Positions 18,616-28,036 of a stretch of DNA of 64,000 nt are shown here, one piece after another (the stretch's first letter is position 1; every line of letters begins with the position of its first letter). The stretch is taken from contig PAQH01000039.1 in assembly GCA_002709225.1 (NCBI GenBank), forward strand, positions 43,620 to 107,619, in the 5' to 3' direction. Below the pieces are notes generated by a model. The model had not been told where the DNA came from. It did no database searches and was given only the letters and a program-made list of their open reading frames with translations. A program made the position numbers and the translations under genes. This stretch comes from Planctomycetaceae bacterium (GTDB lineage: Bacteria; Planctomycetota; Planctomycetia; Pirellulales; Pirellulaceae).

Positions 18616-20265
18616 ATGAGACCTCTCGTTCATTGTGTTTGTGCGTTCGTCTTCAGTTTGACGAGCGTTACTCAAAGTTTCGGGGAAGACACGGCGCGGC
18701 AACTTCCCCACTACATCGACCCGCGGGGAATTCAAGGAACACTGGTGATCGCCGGGGGAGGTGAACTAGAAGAGAGTATTCTCCAGCGATTTGTCAAAAT
18801 GGCGGGGGGAAACGAAGCTCATATCGTGCTGATACCCACCGCCAGCCGCCGGGCAGACGACGAGATGTATCGCGCTACGCTCTCCCAGAAATGGCAAGGC
18901 CTTGATCCCGCATCCGTCTCGGTGTTACACACGAGGTCACGGGATACCGCAAGTCGTGAGTTGTTCAGCGCGATGTTGCAAAAGGCCACCGGCGTTTGGA
19001 TCGGTGGTGGCACTCAAACACGAATCACTGAGGTCTACCTCGACACCCCTGTCGAGCGTGAAATCTACGCACTGCTCGCTCGCGGTGGCGTGATCGGAGG
19101 CAGTTCTGCGGGAGCTGCCGTTCAGTCTCGAGTGATGATTGCCCGCGGATCACCCGTCGCAGAAGTCGCGACCGGCTTCGCGTTGCTACCCGGAAGCGTT
19201 ATCGACCAGCATTTTCTGGCGCGCAAACGACGACCACGCCTACTGAGCGTCCTTGAAAAACACCCACAGATGATCGGTTTGGGAGTGGACGAAGGTACCG
19301 CATTGGTCGTAACCAACCGCCGCCTGGAGGTTGTGGGGCGTTCCACAGTAACGGTCTGTTTCGCCAAAACGGAATACCACCAAGCAAGCAGTTTGGAACT
19401 CAAGCCCAAGACGATTGTCGACCTGACCGCTCTGCGCAGACAAGCTTACGATCGGCTCCGTCCCCCGTTCCCAGCGGCAAGTCCGAAACCAACCCATTTA
19501 CCCCACGGCTCTCTTGTTATTGTTGGCGGCGGGGTTCTCGATGCCGTTGCTGAGCGGTTTCTCGAGCTTGCCGGCGGGCAGCACCAAACGATCATCGTAC
19601 TACCCACCGCAGTTCCAAACCCCCGCGGTAGTCGTGATGCCGATCGGTTTCGTCGTCTGGGCGCACGTGATGTACGCGTACTGAAACAACGCTTACGAAC
19701 CGAGGTCGAATCCGAGGACTATTTGGCAACGCTTCGTCAAGCCGGCGGAGTCTGGTTCAGCGGCGGCCGACAATGGCGTTTTGTCGATGCCTATTATGGG
19801 ACGCGCGCACTTGAGGAGTTTCACGCGGTGTTGCGACGCGGTGGCGCGATTGGTGGCAGTTCCGCCGGCGCTTCGATTCAGGCAGAGTTCCTGGCACGCG
19901 GCAATCCACTGGGTAACCGGGATATTATCGCTACGGGATACGAACGGGGATTCGGATTCTTGCCAGGGACCGCAATCGACCAACATTTCACACAAAGAAA
20001 ACGGTTTGCGGACATGACTCAACTCACAAAAACGCACCCGCAATTACTGGGAATCGGTATCGATGAACAAACCGCGCTCGTCGTTCATGGCGATGTGGGT
20101 GAAGTGCTCGGAAAGCACTCTGTCCACTTCTACAATCGCAAAAACTCGGCAGCTTCAGCTGAACGGGACTATGTCAGTCTCAGGGCGGGTGGCAAATATG
20201 ATTTGCGCCGCCGTACATTGCTCTCGGAACCAAGCGAGGCGACACAACCAGCGACAGCAGATTAG
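18616..20265 (+). CDS. Tandem cyanophycinase-like (peptidase S51) secreted protein
   Basis: 549 residues with a Sec signal (MRPLVHCVCAFVFSLTSVTQ). The ATG at 18616 follows GGAGACAGG. Two peptidase S51 domains lie in tandem: about 38-275 and 298-530. Each has a nucleophile elbow GGSSAGA (Ser164 and Ser416), a WIGGGTQ or WFSGGRQ segment, and DQHF with a following RKR (around 197-204 and the matching place in the second half). Cyanophycinases release beta-Asp-Arg dipeptides from cyanophycin; other family members are alpha-aspartyl dipeptidases. Both halves keep the Ser and His, so both may be active. A secreted enzyme could act on extracellular peptide polymers. No partner gene is adjacent. Confidence 0.9.
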   Translation: MRPLVHCVCAFVFSLTSVTQSFGEDTARQLPHYIDPRGIQGTLVIAGGGELEESILQRFVKMAGGNEAHIVLIPTASRRADDEMYRATLSQKWQGLDPASVSVLHTRSRDTASRELFSAMLQKATGVWIGGGTQTRITEVYLDTPVEREIYALLARGGVIGGSSAGAAVQSRVMIARGSPVAEVATGFALLPGSVIDQHFLARKRRPRLLSVLEKHPQMIGLGVDEGTALVVTNRRLEVVGRSTVTVCFAKTEYHQASSLELKPKTIVDLTALRRQAYDRLRPPFPAASPKPTHLPHGSLVIVGGGVLDAVAERFLELAGGQHQTIIVLPTAVPNPRGSRDADRFRRLGARDVRVLKQRLRTEVESEDYLATLRQAGGVWFSGGRQWRFVDAYYGTRALEEFHAVLRRGGAIGGSSAGASIQAEFLARGNPLGNRDIIATGYERGFGFLPGTAIDQHFTQRKRFADMTQLTKTHPQLLGIGIDEQTALVVHGDVGEVLGKHSVHFYNRKNSAASAERDYVSLRAGGKYDLRRRTLLSEPSEATQPATAD

Positions 20266-20604
20266 CGGACCAACAGGCAGACAACCGTCCGCAACGTCTG
20301 CAACACAGGCCGGCAGCAGGATTCCACCAAATCGTTTGATTTGAAACCAGCCTCGTTGCAAAGCAACACGCAGCAATGCTGCGACGGGTGACATCACAGA
20401 CAGGTTGACTCCACAAATCCACAATAGCGTGACAGCCAGGGTAATGCCGTGATCCTCAGCAAGGAACTGAAGACCAGAACGACTAGCCAGGGCAGATGCA
20501 ACCAAAGACAACGGCGCCCCCGGTACCCCGGTAGTTTTGCGGAACGACTCGGCGTCGGACGCATAGAGATCGAACTGCTATGACGATCCTTCACTCACGA
20601 CTGG
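20266..20604. other. Intergenic region without a confident gene
   Basis: The region lies between convergent genes. Two overlapping minus-strand frames (about 20511 to 20155 and 20594 to 20394) encode hydrophobic stretches, but neither has a ribosome-binding site and one would run into the end of the cyanophycinase-like gene. No terminator or repeat was recognised. Confidence 0.4.
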
Positions 20605-23169
20605 CTACTCGTCGCCCAGTTTCTCTTCGAGCTTTTTCAACCGTTCTTCCAACTCACGATTCCGCTTTCGTAAAGCAGTTGTTTCTTTGCGAAGCGCGTT
20701 GAAGCCCTTCTCTTTTTCTCGCAAACTGGAAATTGCGTCATCATACGCGCGCAGTGCACCGGTGGTTTCCTCCTGACCACGGTAGCTTAATAGAACATCG
20801 ATCGCCGCCGGGTCTCCAATCTTGACAATTGCATTGATCGCTGCGCCACGCACCGACCGCCGGTCATTGCCAAGCTGATCGTACAGTTGACGAAGTAACT
20901 CAGGATCTTCCGGATGCAGCCGTGCTAACGCAGCAATCACCGCAACCCTGCGATCAGGCGTCAGAGATTCCTCCAGTATGCTATGCAACTTCGTCTCGGC
21001 ACTTTCGGCTTTGATGCGAATCAAACCATCAACGGCAGCTCGGAGGATGAGATTTCGGTAACTGTCCTGCTGAAGAGCCTGGAACAAATCATCCGCCACC
21101 TGATCGCGGTCCAACACGACAAGTGATCGCAACGCGGCTGCCACCGCAAAATACGACGGATCCTCCGCAATGGATTGACGCAGTGTCGTAACCGTATCTT
21201 CGTGCTTGAATTTCTTGAGTGCCGCAATTGCCTGACGTCGGACATTGGATTTTTGATCGCTACGGGAAACCGTCAGTAAAGTCTGACGAACCTGTTCACC
21301 GTTGGCCCCACCCAAGGTTTTGACCGCCTGCTCGCGAACAGCCCAAAACGGATCGTTAGCAGCAGCCGTCACCAAGGATTCGATCACTTCAGGATCGGCT
21401 TTGAAGTCAGATAGCTTCTCGGCTGCCCTGACACGCGGCATCACGTGATCGCTGTAGGCGAGTTGATCCAACCACTCTTCGCGGCTTTTTGCCACCGTGA
21501 GTTTCTTGAGTACCCAATCACGCGGATCAAAACAAACTCGCGTTGGTTTTTTGTCCAGTTGGAAATGAAACGTTTCTTCCGCCTTGGACACATTGACCCG
21601 GCGAATCTGTGATGCGCTGTGCGACGCCAATTCAATCTCGACAGGCATACGGAACCGAGGGGTGAGAGCGTCTATCTTTTGCGTCTGTTTGACTGTTACA
21701 GTGGCGGTCTTGGTCGCGTCGTCCCAGGCCCAATTCACTGAAAACTCCGGGTGACCGCCATGGTGCACCCACTGATCGAAGAACCAGTTCAAACCCTGGC
21801 CGGTGGCGTCTTCCACAGCAATACGCAGGTCCGCCGTCTCCACCGTACGGTGCTGGTTGACCGCGGCATAGCGACGAATCGACTCCCAAAACAACTCGTC
21901 ACCGAGGACAAACCGTAACATGTGAAGCACTCGCCCGCCCTTGGGGTATGAGTGGCGATCAAACATCGCTCCCGGTTCACGGTATTGGTAATTGACAATC
22001 GACCTGCGGTATCTGCGGTCTTCCGACTTGTAAGATTCGCCATCCCGGTGCCTTGTCCAGGTCGCTTCGTCCCAACCCTGGTCGTGCTCCTGCCATAGCG
22101 TCGTGAAGTACGTCGCGAAGCTCTCGTTGAGCCACAACTCTCCCCAGTCTTTGCACGTCAGTAAATCTCCAAACCACTGGTGCACCAGCTCGTGCGCCAC
22201 CAGAGGGTGACTCGACGTATCAAGATCTGCGCGCTCATCATGCAAGGTGCGTGAAGTGAGAGTGGTCGCCGATGTGTGTTCCATGCCACCCCACATATAC
22301 TCGTCGACGCAGATCTGGGCATATTTCGGCCAGGGATATCGCAATCCAATGCGTTCCGAGAAATAGGCCATCATGTCCGGTGTCTTTTGGAAAGAACGGG
22401 CAGCGTCTGCCAATCTGCCGCGGGGTACGTAGGAGCGAATTGGAATACCGTCCCACTCCTGCTCATAGACTTCAAAATCACCTGCCACGACCGACATCAG
22501 ATAGGGGACGTGAGATTTGGCCTGGGACCAATGCCAGGTCTGCGTTCCGTCCTGATTATCGATCTGCTGCTTCAGCGAACCATTCGAGAGCACTTGAAAC
22601 GAACTGGGAACCGTAGCGATGATCTCGCTGGTCAGCCGGTCTACCGGAGAATCGATACAAGGAAACCAATAGCGCGCGTATTCCGGCTCACTCTGAGTCC
22701 AAACCATACGGGGTTGGTCCGGTTCACTCGCGTCGGGAACAACAAAGTGTGCTCCATGACGCGGCTCACGAACCTGATAATCAACTTGCAGCCGAAACGG
22801 CTCGCTCCTGGCATACTCTCGATCGAGCGTCACGATGAGTTGTTGGCCCTGGAACTCATGTTCGAGTACGACTGCCGCGTCAGCAGCCTTCCCGCTAGCC
22901 AGCCGCACTTGTAGTACCTTCATCTCAGCAGCGTCCAAGGAAACGCGTTTGAGTGGACGGAAGGGTAACAAGTCAAGGACCGCCCGGCCTGTCAGGATTT
23001 GCTCATCAAAATCAAACCGCAACTCCAAGCGGATGTGCCGCTGGTCAACATCACGACTTCGCACCGAACGAGCAGGTTGTGTAAAAGTCCCGCGCCGGTC
23101 CCCCTGGGCCCAGAGCATGCCGGTAATCGGTAACAGACAAAACCAGATTTTCACTACACGCATCATCAT
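20605..23169 (-). CDS. M1 family aminopeptidase with C-terminal HEAT repeats
   Basis: 854 residues with a Sec signal (residues 1-21, ending LWAQG). The ATG at 23169 has GGAG 7 bases upstream. An M1 beta-saddle domain (about 40-240) is followed by the thermolysin-like catalytic domain, with the exopeptidase motif GGMEH at 294-298 (GxMEN class) and zinc site HELVH at 326-330 plus Glu349. About residues 560-800 are HEAT/PBS-like helical repeats of around 31 residues (VIESLVTAAANDPFWAVREQ and related). The last 45 residues form a charged coiled coil. It cleaves N-terminal amino acids of peptides, probably in the periplasm, and the repeats may hold a partner or substrate. Confidence 0.93.
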   Translation of the reverse strand: MMMRVVKIWFCLLPITGMLWAQGDRRGTFTQPARSVRSRDVDQRHIRLELRFDFDEQILTGRAVLDLLPFRPLKRVSLDAAEMKVLQVRLASGKAADAAVVLEHEFQGQQLIVTLDREYARSEPFRLQVDYQVREPRHGAHFVVPDASEPDQPRMVWTQSEPEYARYWFPCIDSPVDRLTSEIIATVPSSFQVLSNGSLKQQIDNQDGTQTWHWSQAKSHVPYLMSVVAGDFEVYEQEWDGIPIRSYVPRGRLADAARSFQKTPDMMAYFSERIGLRYPWPKYAQICVDEYMWGGMEHTSATTLTSRTLHDERADLDTSSHPLVAHELVHQWFGDLLTCKDWGELWLNESFATYFTTLWQEHDQGWDEATWTRHRDGESYKSEDRRYRRSIVNYQYREPGAMFDRHSYPKGGRVLHMLRFVLGDELFWESIRRYAAVNQHRTVETADLRIAVEDATGQGLNWFFDQWVHHGGHPEFSVNWAWDDATKTATVTVKQTQKIDALTPRFRMPVEIELASHSASQIRRVNVSKAEETFHFQLDKKPTRVCFDPRDWVLKKLTVAKSREEWLDQLAYSDHVMPRVRAAEKLSDFKADPEVIESLVTAAANDPFWAVREQAVKTLGGANGEQVRQTLLTVSRSDQKSNVRRQAIAALKKFKHEDTVTTLRQSIAEDPSYFAVAAALRSLVVLDRDQVADDLFQALQQDSYRNLILRAAVDGLIRIKAESAETKLHSILEESLTPDRRVAVIAALARLHPEDPELLRQLYDQLGNDRRSVRGAAINAIVKIGDPAAIDVLLSYRGQEETTGALRAYDDAISSLREKEKGFNALRKETTALRKRNRELEERLKKLEEKLGDE

Positions 23170-23372
23170 TCTCGAACTCCCTGCACAAAATCAAACAGCC
23201 AACTACCTTGGCACGACCAGAATAGCCTTCTCGGAACCAGAAAGCGAGTTGGCACAACACCCGACGATCCGCAACCACCACAATCCGATGTGGGTAAGCT
23301 GTTTTCGTGGTATAAACAAGTAAAGAGAAACTGTTTGGACTTCCTCTCTGTACGCGACAGGAGCCCATCCCG

Positions 23373-24752
23373 ATGCCAACGCGACGACAAGCCCTGCAAA
23401 TCGGCGGGTTGGCGACATTGGGTCTGGCGCTACCCGAGTTGATCGTCGCCGATGAGCGTCACGCCTCCCCGCGGCGCCAGAAACAGGCGCGGTCTTGTAT
23501 CTTGTTTTTCATGGAAGGCGGCCCGGCCCACATTGACTTATGGGATCCCAAACCGTCCGCGCCGCGAGAAATCCGTGGCAAGTACAATCCGATTAGTACT
23601 GCAATCCCAGGCTTGCAGATCAGTGAACGGATCCCTCGCTGGGCACCGATCATGAAACACCTCAGCCTGGTGCGTTCGGTGACACACAACATCGTCGACC
23701 ACAACGCCAGCAGCTATTACACCGTCACAGGCCAACCGCCCCTACGTGCTGGCCAATTGATTCGTAGGCCATCACGTGACAATTTTCCACCCATCGGTGC
23801 AGTGCTCGCTCATCTGAAACCGACTGGCCAGCCATTGCCAGACTTTGTTCATATCCCTCAGAGGATGTTTAACTGCGGCAGCTTCATTCCCGGCCAACTA
23901 GGTGGGTTCCTAGGATTTCCATTTGATCCTTTTATTACCGGCGACCCAAGTTCGGAGCACTTCCAGGTCCCCGGTCTGCAACGCCAACCCAATCTTTCAA
24001 CACAGCGATTGGATCAACGGCGCGATCTACTCTCCCGAATCCGACGAGGCGGTCCGCTCGACTCGTTACCGGTGGCCACTGAATTCCAGGGACAATATCA
24101 ACGGGCTTACGACCTGATCACTTCGTCACAAGCGCGACGGGCGTTTCAGTTGGACGACGAACCTCGCCAGGTAAGAAGCCGCTACGGAGCATTGGCTAAT
24201 GGCAATAACTCGGGAAAATTGGGACACCTGGGATCCTCACTTCTGTTGGCGCGCCGGCTGATTGAAGCAGGTGTCCGCCTCGTCACTGTGTGGGCCGGAC
24301 GACAAGTATTCGACACGCATCGCGGCCACTACGCGGAACTCGACAAGGTTATTGGACCACCGCTTGATCGCGCATTTTCGGCTCTGGTCGAAGATCTCGC
24401 CGAACGTGGCTTGCTAGATGAAACACTGGTCGTGGCGATGGGTGAATTCGGGCGGACCCCGCGTTTGGGGCAAATCACTTCTTCGGCCGGAGCGACCGCG
24501 GATGGTCGCGACCACTGGGCGCGTTGCTACAGCGTACTACTGGGAGGAGGGCCCGTTCCAGCCGGTCAATTATTCGGGGCCTCAGATACGCTCGGCGCTT
24601 ATCCTGCAAGCCACCCCGTCACACCCGGTGACATCGCAGCTACCATCTACCAGGCACTGGGAGTCAATCACCAGATACGTCTGCGCGACCCACTGAACCG
24701 CCCCCATACGCTTGCCGCAGGGAACCCGATCACGTCGTTGCTCGGTGGCTAA
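23373..24752 (+). CDS. DUF1501 family secreted protein
   Basis: 459 residues with a twin-arginine signal TRRQALQIGGLATLGLALPE. The ATG at 23373 has AGGAG 10 bases upstream. DUF1501 hallmarks: FFMEGGPAHIDLWDPKP, SAPREIRGKYNPI, an RLIEAGVRLVTVW segment, GEFGRTP and DGRDHWARCYSVLLGGGPV. It belongs to the subgroup in which 'GGPxHIDLWD' is followed by a long PGFVHIP-like region. No DUF1549/1553 gene is adjacent; the next gene, 129 bases on, encodes an enolase-superfamily enzyme. The function is not established. Confidence 0.92.
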   Translation: MPTRRQALQIGGLATLGLALPELIVADERHASPRRQKQARSCILFFMEGGPAHIDLWDPKPSAPREIRGKYNPISTAIPGLQISERIPRWAPIMKHLSLVRSVTHNIVDHNASSYYTVTGQPPLRAGQLIRRPSRDNFPPIGAVLAHLKPTGQPLPDFVHIPQRMFNCGSFIPGQLGGFLGFPFDPFITGDPSSEHFQVPGLQRQPNLSTQRLDQRRDLLSRIRRGGPLDSLPVATEFQGQYQRAYDLITSSQARRAFQLDDEPRQVRSRYGALANGNNSGKLGHLGSSLLLARRLIEAGVRLVTVWAGRQVFDTHRGHYAELDKVIGPPLDRAFSALVEDLAERGLLDETLVVAMGEFGRTPRLGQITSSAGATADGRDHWARCYSVLLGGGPVPAGQLFGASDTLGAYPASHPVTPGDIAATIYQALGVNHQIRLRDPLNRPHTLAAGNPITSLLGG

Positions 24753-24881
24753 AACCTGCTGTCTCCCGTTCGCTGCCGGAAGACTACCTGCTCCCACCGT
24801 CGTCATCCAGTCGTCACACCCTGACTGTCGCTTCCAGTTCTTCCTAGCCAGCAAAGTCATGTTCGCAACCACGAGGAAGAC

Positions 24882-26129
24882 ATGACCACGATCAATACTA
24901 TCTCCTCTGTCGCAGCTCGCTTTCCGCTCCCTGCCGGAGCCGGTTCCGATGCGGTGCACACCAATCCCGAGTACGGGTACGCTGTCACGCGATTGCACAC
25001 TGCAAACCAGCTTTGTGGCTACGGTATTAGTTTTACACTGGGCGCGGGAACGCAATTGGTTTGTGACGCCATCGAACTGCTTGCTCAACCACTGGTTGGC
25101 TGTGAAATTGACGAACTCATGAGCCGCTTTGGAGCGTTCCAGAAGGAACTGGCAGAACACCCACAACTGCGCTGGTTGGGACCTCACAAAGGCGTCCTTC
25201 ACCTGGCGCTCGGTTCGATTACCAACGCCTGTTTCGATCTTTGGGCCAGGGCTCGGAAGGTACCGCTCTGGAAACTGTTGCTGGACCTGGATTCCAAAGC
25301 CCTTGTTAATCTCCTCGACCTGTCCTACCTGGAAGATGAATTCAGCCCCGAGGAAGTTGTCGTCTGGCTCGACGGTCAGCGCGATGAACGCAGCAGCCGT
25401 GAAGCGGTTCTCCAGCATGGCTACCCTGGCTACGATACTTCCGTGGGCTGGTTCGACTACCCCGATCAGCAGATTCGAGAAAATGCGCTGCGTGCGGTTG
25501 ATGCGGGCTTTGGCGCGATCAAGCTCAAAGTAGGATCTCCCGACATGCAACGCGACTTGCGCCGAGTCGGGCTCGTACGCGACGCCGTTGGGCCGGATAT
25601 CAAGCTGATGCTCGATGCCAATCAAGCCTGGTCATTGCCCACCGCACTCAGTGTTGGCAGTGAACTCGCTACACTTAATCCCTTCTGGATTGAAGAACCA
25701 ACCCAACCGGACGACATCCTGGCCCATCGACAGCTGGCCCACGAATGGGCGCCCATTCCAATCGCAGTTGGCGAGTCGATTCCCAACCGCGTGATCTGGA
25801 AAAACTACCTCCGCAATGGCGCCGTGGGTATTGTCCAGGCTGACTGCACCAGACTGGCAGGCATTAGCGAATACCTGGCAGTCTCGATCATGGCGACCCA
25901 CTACCCCGTCCAGATCATTCCACACGTCGGTGACATGGGACAAATCCATCAGCATCTCGTACTGTTCAATCACATCGCGTTGGGCCATGATGTAGTTCTG
26001 TTAGAGCACATTCCCCATCTGCGCGATCGTTTTGTGGTTCCTGTTCGTGTGGAACAGGGACATTATACGGTCCCCCAAGAACCGGGCACCGGCGCCGCCT
26101 TGAAGATCGCCATGGCAGACCACGTCTGA
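24882..26129 (+). CDS. Enolase-superfamily dehydratase, L-fuconate dehydratase-like
   Basis: 415 residues in the cytosol. The N-terminal capping domain keeps segments typical of L-fuconate dehydratase (FucD/ENOSF1), such as LRWLGPHKGVLHLALGSI and the ending of the Asn-rich helix. The barrel shows KxK-type IKLKVG, metal ligands in DANQAW, EEPTQPDD and VGES, and PHVGD with the His base. FucD converts L-fuconate to 2-keto-3-deoxy-L-fuconate. Two differences from canonical FucD, as I remember it, stand out: GES in place of GEH after the third ligand, and PHVGDMG in place of PHAGGVG. The exact acid sugar may therefore differ. The ATG has GAGG 6 bases upstream. A symporter gene follows 22 bases later, so uptake and dehydration are probably co-transcribed. 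Confidence 0.88.
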   Translation: MTTINTISSVAARFPLPAGAGSDAVHTNPEYGYAVTRLHTANQLCGYGISFTLGAGTQLVCDAIELLAQPLVGCEIDELMSRFGAFQKELAEHPQLRWLGPHKGVLHLALGSITNACFDLWARARKVPLWKLLLDLDSKALVNLLDLSYLEDEFSPEEVVVWLDGQRDERSSREAVLQHGYPGYDTSVGWFDYPDQQIRENALRAVDAGFGAIKLKVGSPDMQRDLRRVGLVRDAVGPDIKLMLDANQAWSLPTALSVGSELATLNPFWIEEPTQPDDILAHRQLAHEWAPIPIAVGESIPNRVIWKNYLRNGAVGIVQADCTRLAGISEYLAVSIMATHYPVQIIPHVGDMGQIHQHLVLFNHIALGHDVVLLEHIPHLRDRFVVPVRVEQGHYTVPQEPGTGAALKIAMADHV

Positions 26130-26151
26130 CAGCGTCAACCGAGGAGATCTC

Positions 26152-27702
26152 GTGTCGTTTTCGATAAGCGATCGCATTGTCGAAATCGGAATGCTGGTAG
26201 GCTACTTGGGCCTGCTACTGTGGATCGGGATCCGAACAGCGCGGCGCGTCCAAACGGCGAACGACTTCACAGTCGCCGGACGGAGCATCCCTTGGGTCGT
26301 CGTCATGGCCACGACAGCAGCCACGATGATTGGTGGTGGAGCGTCCGTCGGCATGGTCGCCCAGGTCCACCACATTGGCATCGCTGCGGCAGTCGTGACC
26401 ATTGCCTGGCATGTGCAACTGGTGTTTACCGGACTGTTCGTGGCGCCCCGGCTACGCGGCCTGAATCTGGTCACCGTGGGAGACTATTTTCATTTGAAAT
26501 TCGGGCCGCTGGCCCGTGAAATGGCTGTCTTCAATTGCGTGATCTTTCTGGTCGGCGCGCTAGCCGCCCAAATGGCGGCTATCGGTACCGTGACGCACTC
26601 GATCCTAGGACTGGACTATGCCACCGCGCTTTGGATCGGCGCCGCGGTCACCATTATCTATTCCACGATAGGCGGTATGCGCGCGGTCATTGCCACCGAT
26701 GTCCTGCAATTTGCCATCCTGGTGTTCGGCATCGGCCTCGCATCCGCCTTCGCGTTCTCGACCGCCGGGGGGTTCTCCGGGCTGGAAGCAGCGGCCCAAG
26801 CAGGCCACTTTGAACTGACCTCACACCGCTCCCTACTCCGTACCGGCAGCCTGTTCATCGCGTTCCTGTTGGGAGAAACCTTCGTCCCCCCCTACGCCGT
26901 GCGATGCTTTATCGCCCGCGATGCCCAAGAGGCTCGCTGGGGTGTGGCGGGTGCCGGACTGTTCTTGTTGCTCTTTCTGCCAATGGCGACCCTGGTCCTG
27001 GGCACCGCGGCTCAGGTCGACCCGCGAGTCCAACAAGAACTCGAACGTGAAACCGATCGGCTGCTCACACAGGCCCAAACGGATGGCGTGTCCCTCTCGC
27101 GCCCCGAAGCCAGACAACAGGCCAACCAAAGTGCCTTTCCAACCTTAGTGCGAACAACCTTGCACCCTTTGTTTGCCGGATTATTGATCGCGGCCATCAT
27201 CGCCGCCGTAATGTCGTCAGCCGACAGCTGTCTCTCATGCCTGGCAACGGTCATGCTGGAAGACTACTACCGGCGCCACGTGGCGCCCCAGGCGACCGAT
27301 GCAGCTTGTCTACGGGTTGCCCGTATGACAACATTGGTCTGCGGATTTGCAGCGGCGATCTGCGCCTGGTACTTCAGTAACATCGCCAGCATTCTCGAGT
27401 TCGTTTACGACTTTTGGGCTCCCACCATGGTCCTGCCGTTCGCAGTTGGACTGTTCTGGTACCACCCGTGCCGCATACCCGCCGTCATCGTCGCGATGGT
27501 GACTGGATTTCTCACCGCGATCGGTTGGCGCATGGGAAGCCAGGCCTTTGCGCAAGTTGACTGGGTCGAGAAACATCTCGCCTGGAGCGCGGACCTGTCA
27601 CCCGCGGTGGTCGGATTTGTCGCTTGCTTGATCGCTTATCAGATTGTGGTTCGTGGCACTGCTTTCTCACGACTCCTGCACGCGTTGATCAAGAACTGGT
27701 GA
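26152..27702 (+). CDS. Sodium:solute symporter family (SSS) transporter
   Basis: 516 residues with about 13 hydrophobic helices, an inner-membrane sodium-coupled transporter. GTG start at 26152 with GAGGAG 6 bases upstream. The SSS pattern is visible: NDFTVAGRSIPW after the first helix, ATMIGGGASVGMV, TVGDYFHLKFGPL, IYSTIGGMRAVIATDVLQF, and the later AAVMSSADSCLSCLATVMLEDYY. That last stretch matches the sodium-site helix (xSSAD). It lies 22 bases behind the fuconate-dehydratase-like gene, so a sugar acid is the likeliest cargo, by context only. A 43-residue membrane protein follows 34 bases later. Confidence 0.93.
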   Translation: MSFSISDRIVEIGMLVGYLGLLLWIGIRTARRVQTANDFTVAGRSIPWVVVMATTAATMIGGGASVGMVAQVHHIGIAAAVVTIAWHVQLVFTGLFVAPRLRGLNLVTVGDYFHLKFGPLAREMAVFNCVIFLVGALAAQMAAIGTVTHSILGLDYATALWIGAAVTIIYSTIGGMRAVIATDVLQFAILVFGIGLASAFAFSTAGGFSGLEAAAQAGHFELTSHRSLLRTGSLFIAFLLGETFVPPYAVRCFIARDAQEARWGVAGAGLFLLLFLPMATLVLGTAAQVDPRVQQELERETDRLLTQAQTDGVSLSRPEARQQANQSAFPTLVRTTLHPLFAGLLIAAIIAAVMSSADSCLSCLATVMLEDYYRRHVAPQATDAACLRVARMTTLVCGFAAAICAWYFSNIASILEFVYDFWAPTMVLPFAVGLFWYHPCRIPAVIVAMVTGFLTAIGWRMGSQAFAQVDWVEKHLAWSADLSPAVVGFVACLIAYQIVVRGTAFSRLLHALIKNW

Positions 27703-27736
27703 CAGATCCGCGTCCATTTGATCAAAGGCACTTGAG

Positions 27737-27868
27737 ATGTTGTTGAACGTGCTGACAGCACTGCATTATCTGTCACTGGGCACGGCTTGCGCCGCGCTCC
27801 TCGTGCTGGCCCACCACTATTGGAAAACATATACCTCCGGAAAACATGCACCCGGTGCTCCAGACTAA
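27737..27868 (+). CDS. Small single-helix membrane protein, possible symporter accessory subunit
   Basis: 43 residues beginning MLLNVLTALHYL, with one hydrophobic helix (about residues 2-25) and a short polar tail (HHYWKTYTSGKHAPGAPD). The ATG has AAAGG 8 bases upstream and starts 34 bases after the symporter stop. I found it by reading the gap. Small one-helix accessory proteins encoded directly after SSS symporters are known in other bacteria. Assignment to that role rests on position, size and topology and not on a recognised sequence family. Confidence 0.6.
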   Translation: MLLNVLTALHYLSLGTACAALLVLAHHYWKTYTSGKHAPGAPD

Positions 27869-28036
27869 ACACCGGCAGCGTACCCCCTGCTAGAGATCGA
27901 AACCAACTGTGACAGACAGAAAGCCAAGGATCCTCGATCGCGGCTCGTTTTTCTTACAACGGCAGCCAGATTCCGATAGGATAGATAACTGATACTGGCC
28001 AACCTGAATCTCAATTCGACTCGTGGAGCGCGATTG

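Noticed and set aside
20155..20594. Two hydrophobic minus-strand open frames
   Set aside because: They overlap each other and the cyanophycinase-like gene, with no ribosome-binding site; the reading is too weak to call a gene.
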